Positions 5,820-6,487 of a stretch of 6,487 nt of DNA are shown one piece after another. The DNA is from Nonomuraea sp. (GTDB lineage Bacteria > Actinomycetota > Actinomycetes > Streptosporangiales > Streptosporangiaceae), in assembly GCA_013362835.1 (NCBI GenBank), contig JABFVJ010000165.1, forward strand, positions 1 to 6,487, read 5' to 3'. The position numbers were made by a program, and so were the translations under genes. Below the pieces are notes generated by a model. The model did no database searches. It saw only the letters and a list, made by a program, of their open reading frames with translations, and was not told the origin of the DNA. Numbering within the stretch: the stretch's first letter is position 1; every line of letters starts with the position of its first letter.

Positions 5820-6482
5820 ATGAGGGTTCTCGTGGTCGAGGACTTCGAGGTCCTCGCCCGCTCCCTGGGCACCGGGCTGCGCCGCGAGGGCATGGCCGTC
5901 GACGTGGTCCTGGACGGCACCGCGGCCCTCGAACGGCTGGCCGCCACCGGGTACGACGTGGTGGTGCTCGACCGTGACCTGCCCGGCGTGCACGGCGACG
6001 AGATCTGCCGCCGCCTCGCCCAAGGGCGCAGCCGCACGCGCGTGCTGATGCTCACCGCCTCGGGCACCCTCGAGGACCGGGTCCACGGGCTGGGCCTGGG
6101 CGCCGACGACTACCTGCCCAAGCCGTTCGCCTTCGCCGAGCTGGTCGCCCGGGTGCGGGCCCTGGGCAGGCGGGCCGCGCCGCCGCTGCCGCCCGTCCTG
6201 GTCTGCGGCGACATCACCCTCGATCCCGCTCGCCGTACGGCGGTTCGGGCGGGGCGGCGGCTGGAGCTGAGCCCGAGGGAGTTCGCCCTGCTGGAGTGCC
6301 TGCTCGCCGTACCCGGTCTGGTCATCTCCGCCGAGGAGCTGCTCGAACGGGCCTGGGACGAGGCGGCCGACCCGTTCAGCAGCGCCGTCAAGCACACGAT
6401 GCACCGGTTGCGCGCCAAGCTCGGCGACCCGCCGGTGATCGAGACCGTGCGCGAGGCCGGCTATCGCATCGGCCCGGCATGA
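5820..6482 (+). CDS. OmpR/PhoB-family two-component response regulator
   Basis: The protein is 220 residues, standard for the family. The receiver domain (about 1-118) has the acidic pair Glu7-Asp8 in VLVVEDFE, the phospho-acceptor Asp51 in YDVVVLDRDLPG, Thr79 in LMLTASG and the conserved Lys101 in DDYLPKPF. The C-terminal winged helix (about 127-218) has ELSPREFALLECLL, and the recognition-helix region SSAVKHTMHRLRAKLG, ending in the usual VRGxGY-like wing (ETVREAGYRIG). When phosphorylated by its kinase it should dimerise and bind direct repeats in promoters. The start is firm: an in-frame TGA lies at 5814-5816, only one codon before the ATG. No clear Shine-Dalgarno sequence precedes it. 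The stop codon overlaps the next ATG (ATGA), as expected for coupled translation with a histidine kinase gene. The palindrome upstream is a likely target. The signal and the wider regulon are unknown. Confidence 0.95.
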   Translation: MRVLVVEDFEVLARSLGTGLRREGMAVDVVLDGTAALERLAATGYDVVVLDRDLPGVHGDEICRRLAQGRSRTRVLMLTASGTLEDRVHGLGLGADDYLPKPFAFAELVARVRALGRRAAPPLPPVLVCGDITLDPARRTAVRAGRRLELSPREFALLECLLAVPGLVISAEELLERAWDEAADPFSSAVKHTMHRLRAKLGDPPVIETVREAGYRIGPA

Positions 6483-6487
6483 CGCCC
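6479..6487 (+). CDS. Start of a downstream gene, probably the cognate sensor histidine kinase (3' truncated)
   Basis: ATG 6479 overlaps the response regulator stop codon in the sequence ATGA, and only three codons (Met-Thr-Pro) are visible before the window ends. Response regulator genes of this family are very often followed by their histidine kinase with exactly this overlap, so a kinase is the natural guess. The residues themselves carry no evidence of function. Confidence 0.4.

Noticed and set aside
5709..6067. N-terminal extension of the permease frame by 120 codons
   Set aside because: It overlaps the response regulator gene antisense and reads as a Ser/Arg/Thr/Pro-rich shadow. The ATG at 5707 directly precedes a typical ABC-2 N-terminus.
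3993..6404. A very long minus-strand open frame (803 codons) across the permease, the intergenic palindrome and the response regulator
   Set aside because: The product is dominated by Arg, Gly, Pro and Ala with no domain; it lies in a different frame over the permease and antisense to the response regulator. Typical GC-driven open frame.

Overview
The window is very GC-rich, and its coding frames carry G or C at almost every third codon position. Together with a TetR/MMPL pair, an OmpR-type response regulator and several starts without a good Shine-Dalgarno sequence, this points to a high-GC actinobacterium. A filamentous type (Streptosporangiales or Streptomyces relatives) is my guess; no marker gene here fixes the genus.

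Layout from left to right: (1) the 3' part of a gene resembling the acetoacetate decarboxylase fold family (1-540), followed by a 72-residue hypothetical protein (555-773), both on the plus strand; (2) convergent to these, a complete 820-residue MMPL/RND-family membrane transporter on the minus strand (783-3245); (3) a 137-bp divergent intergenic region holding two clear inverted repeats and a probable third of one common design, then a TetR-family repressor on the plus strand (3383-4060); (4) a small two-helix membrane protein on the plus strand (4080-4382), whose 3' end overlaps the next gene tail to tail; (5) a 483-residue ABC-2-type permease-like membrane protein on the minus strand (4256-5707), with a large extracytoplasmic domain resembling DUF1349/concanavalin-like folds; (6) a 112-bp divergent intergenic region dominated by a 41-bp near-perfect palindrome built from four 9-bp units; (7) an OmpR/PhoB-family response regulator on the plus strand (5820-6482), whose stop codon overlaps the ATG of a further gene that leaves the window, probably its sensor histidine kinase.

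Two regulatory modules can be inferred. In the first, the TetR protein probably represses both the divergent MMPL exporter and itself through the repeated operator, so that a ligand of the repressor would induce export. In the second, the response regulator probably binds the four-unit palindrome and controls the divergent permease and its own operon. The permease has no ATPase gene beside it in this window, which is unusual. I see no mobile element, CRISPR array, tRNA or rRNA, and no gene-free stretch longer than about 140 bases. Most of the window is ordinary accessory content; the two palindromic intergenic regions are its most informative parts.
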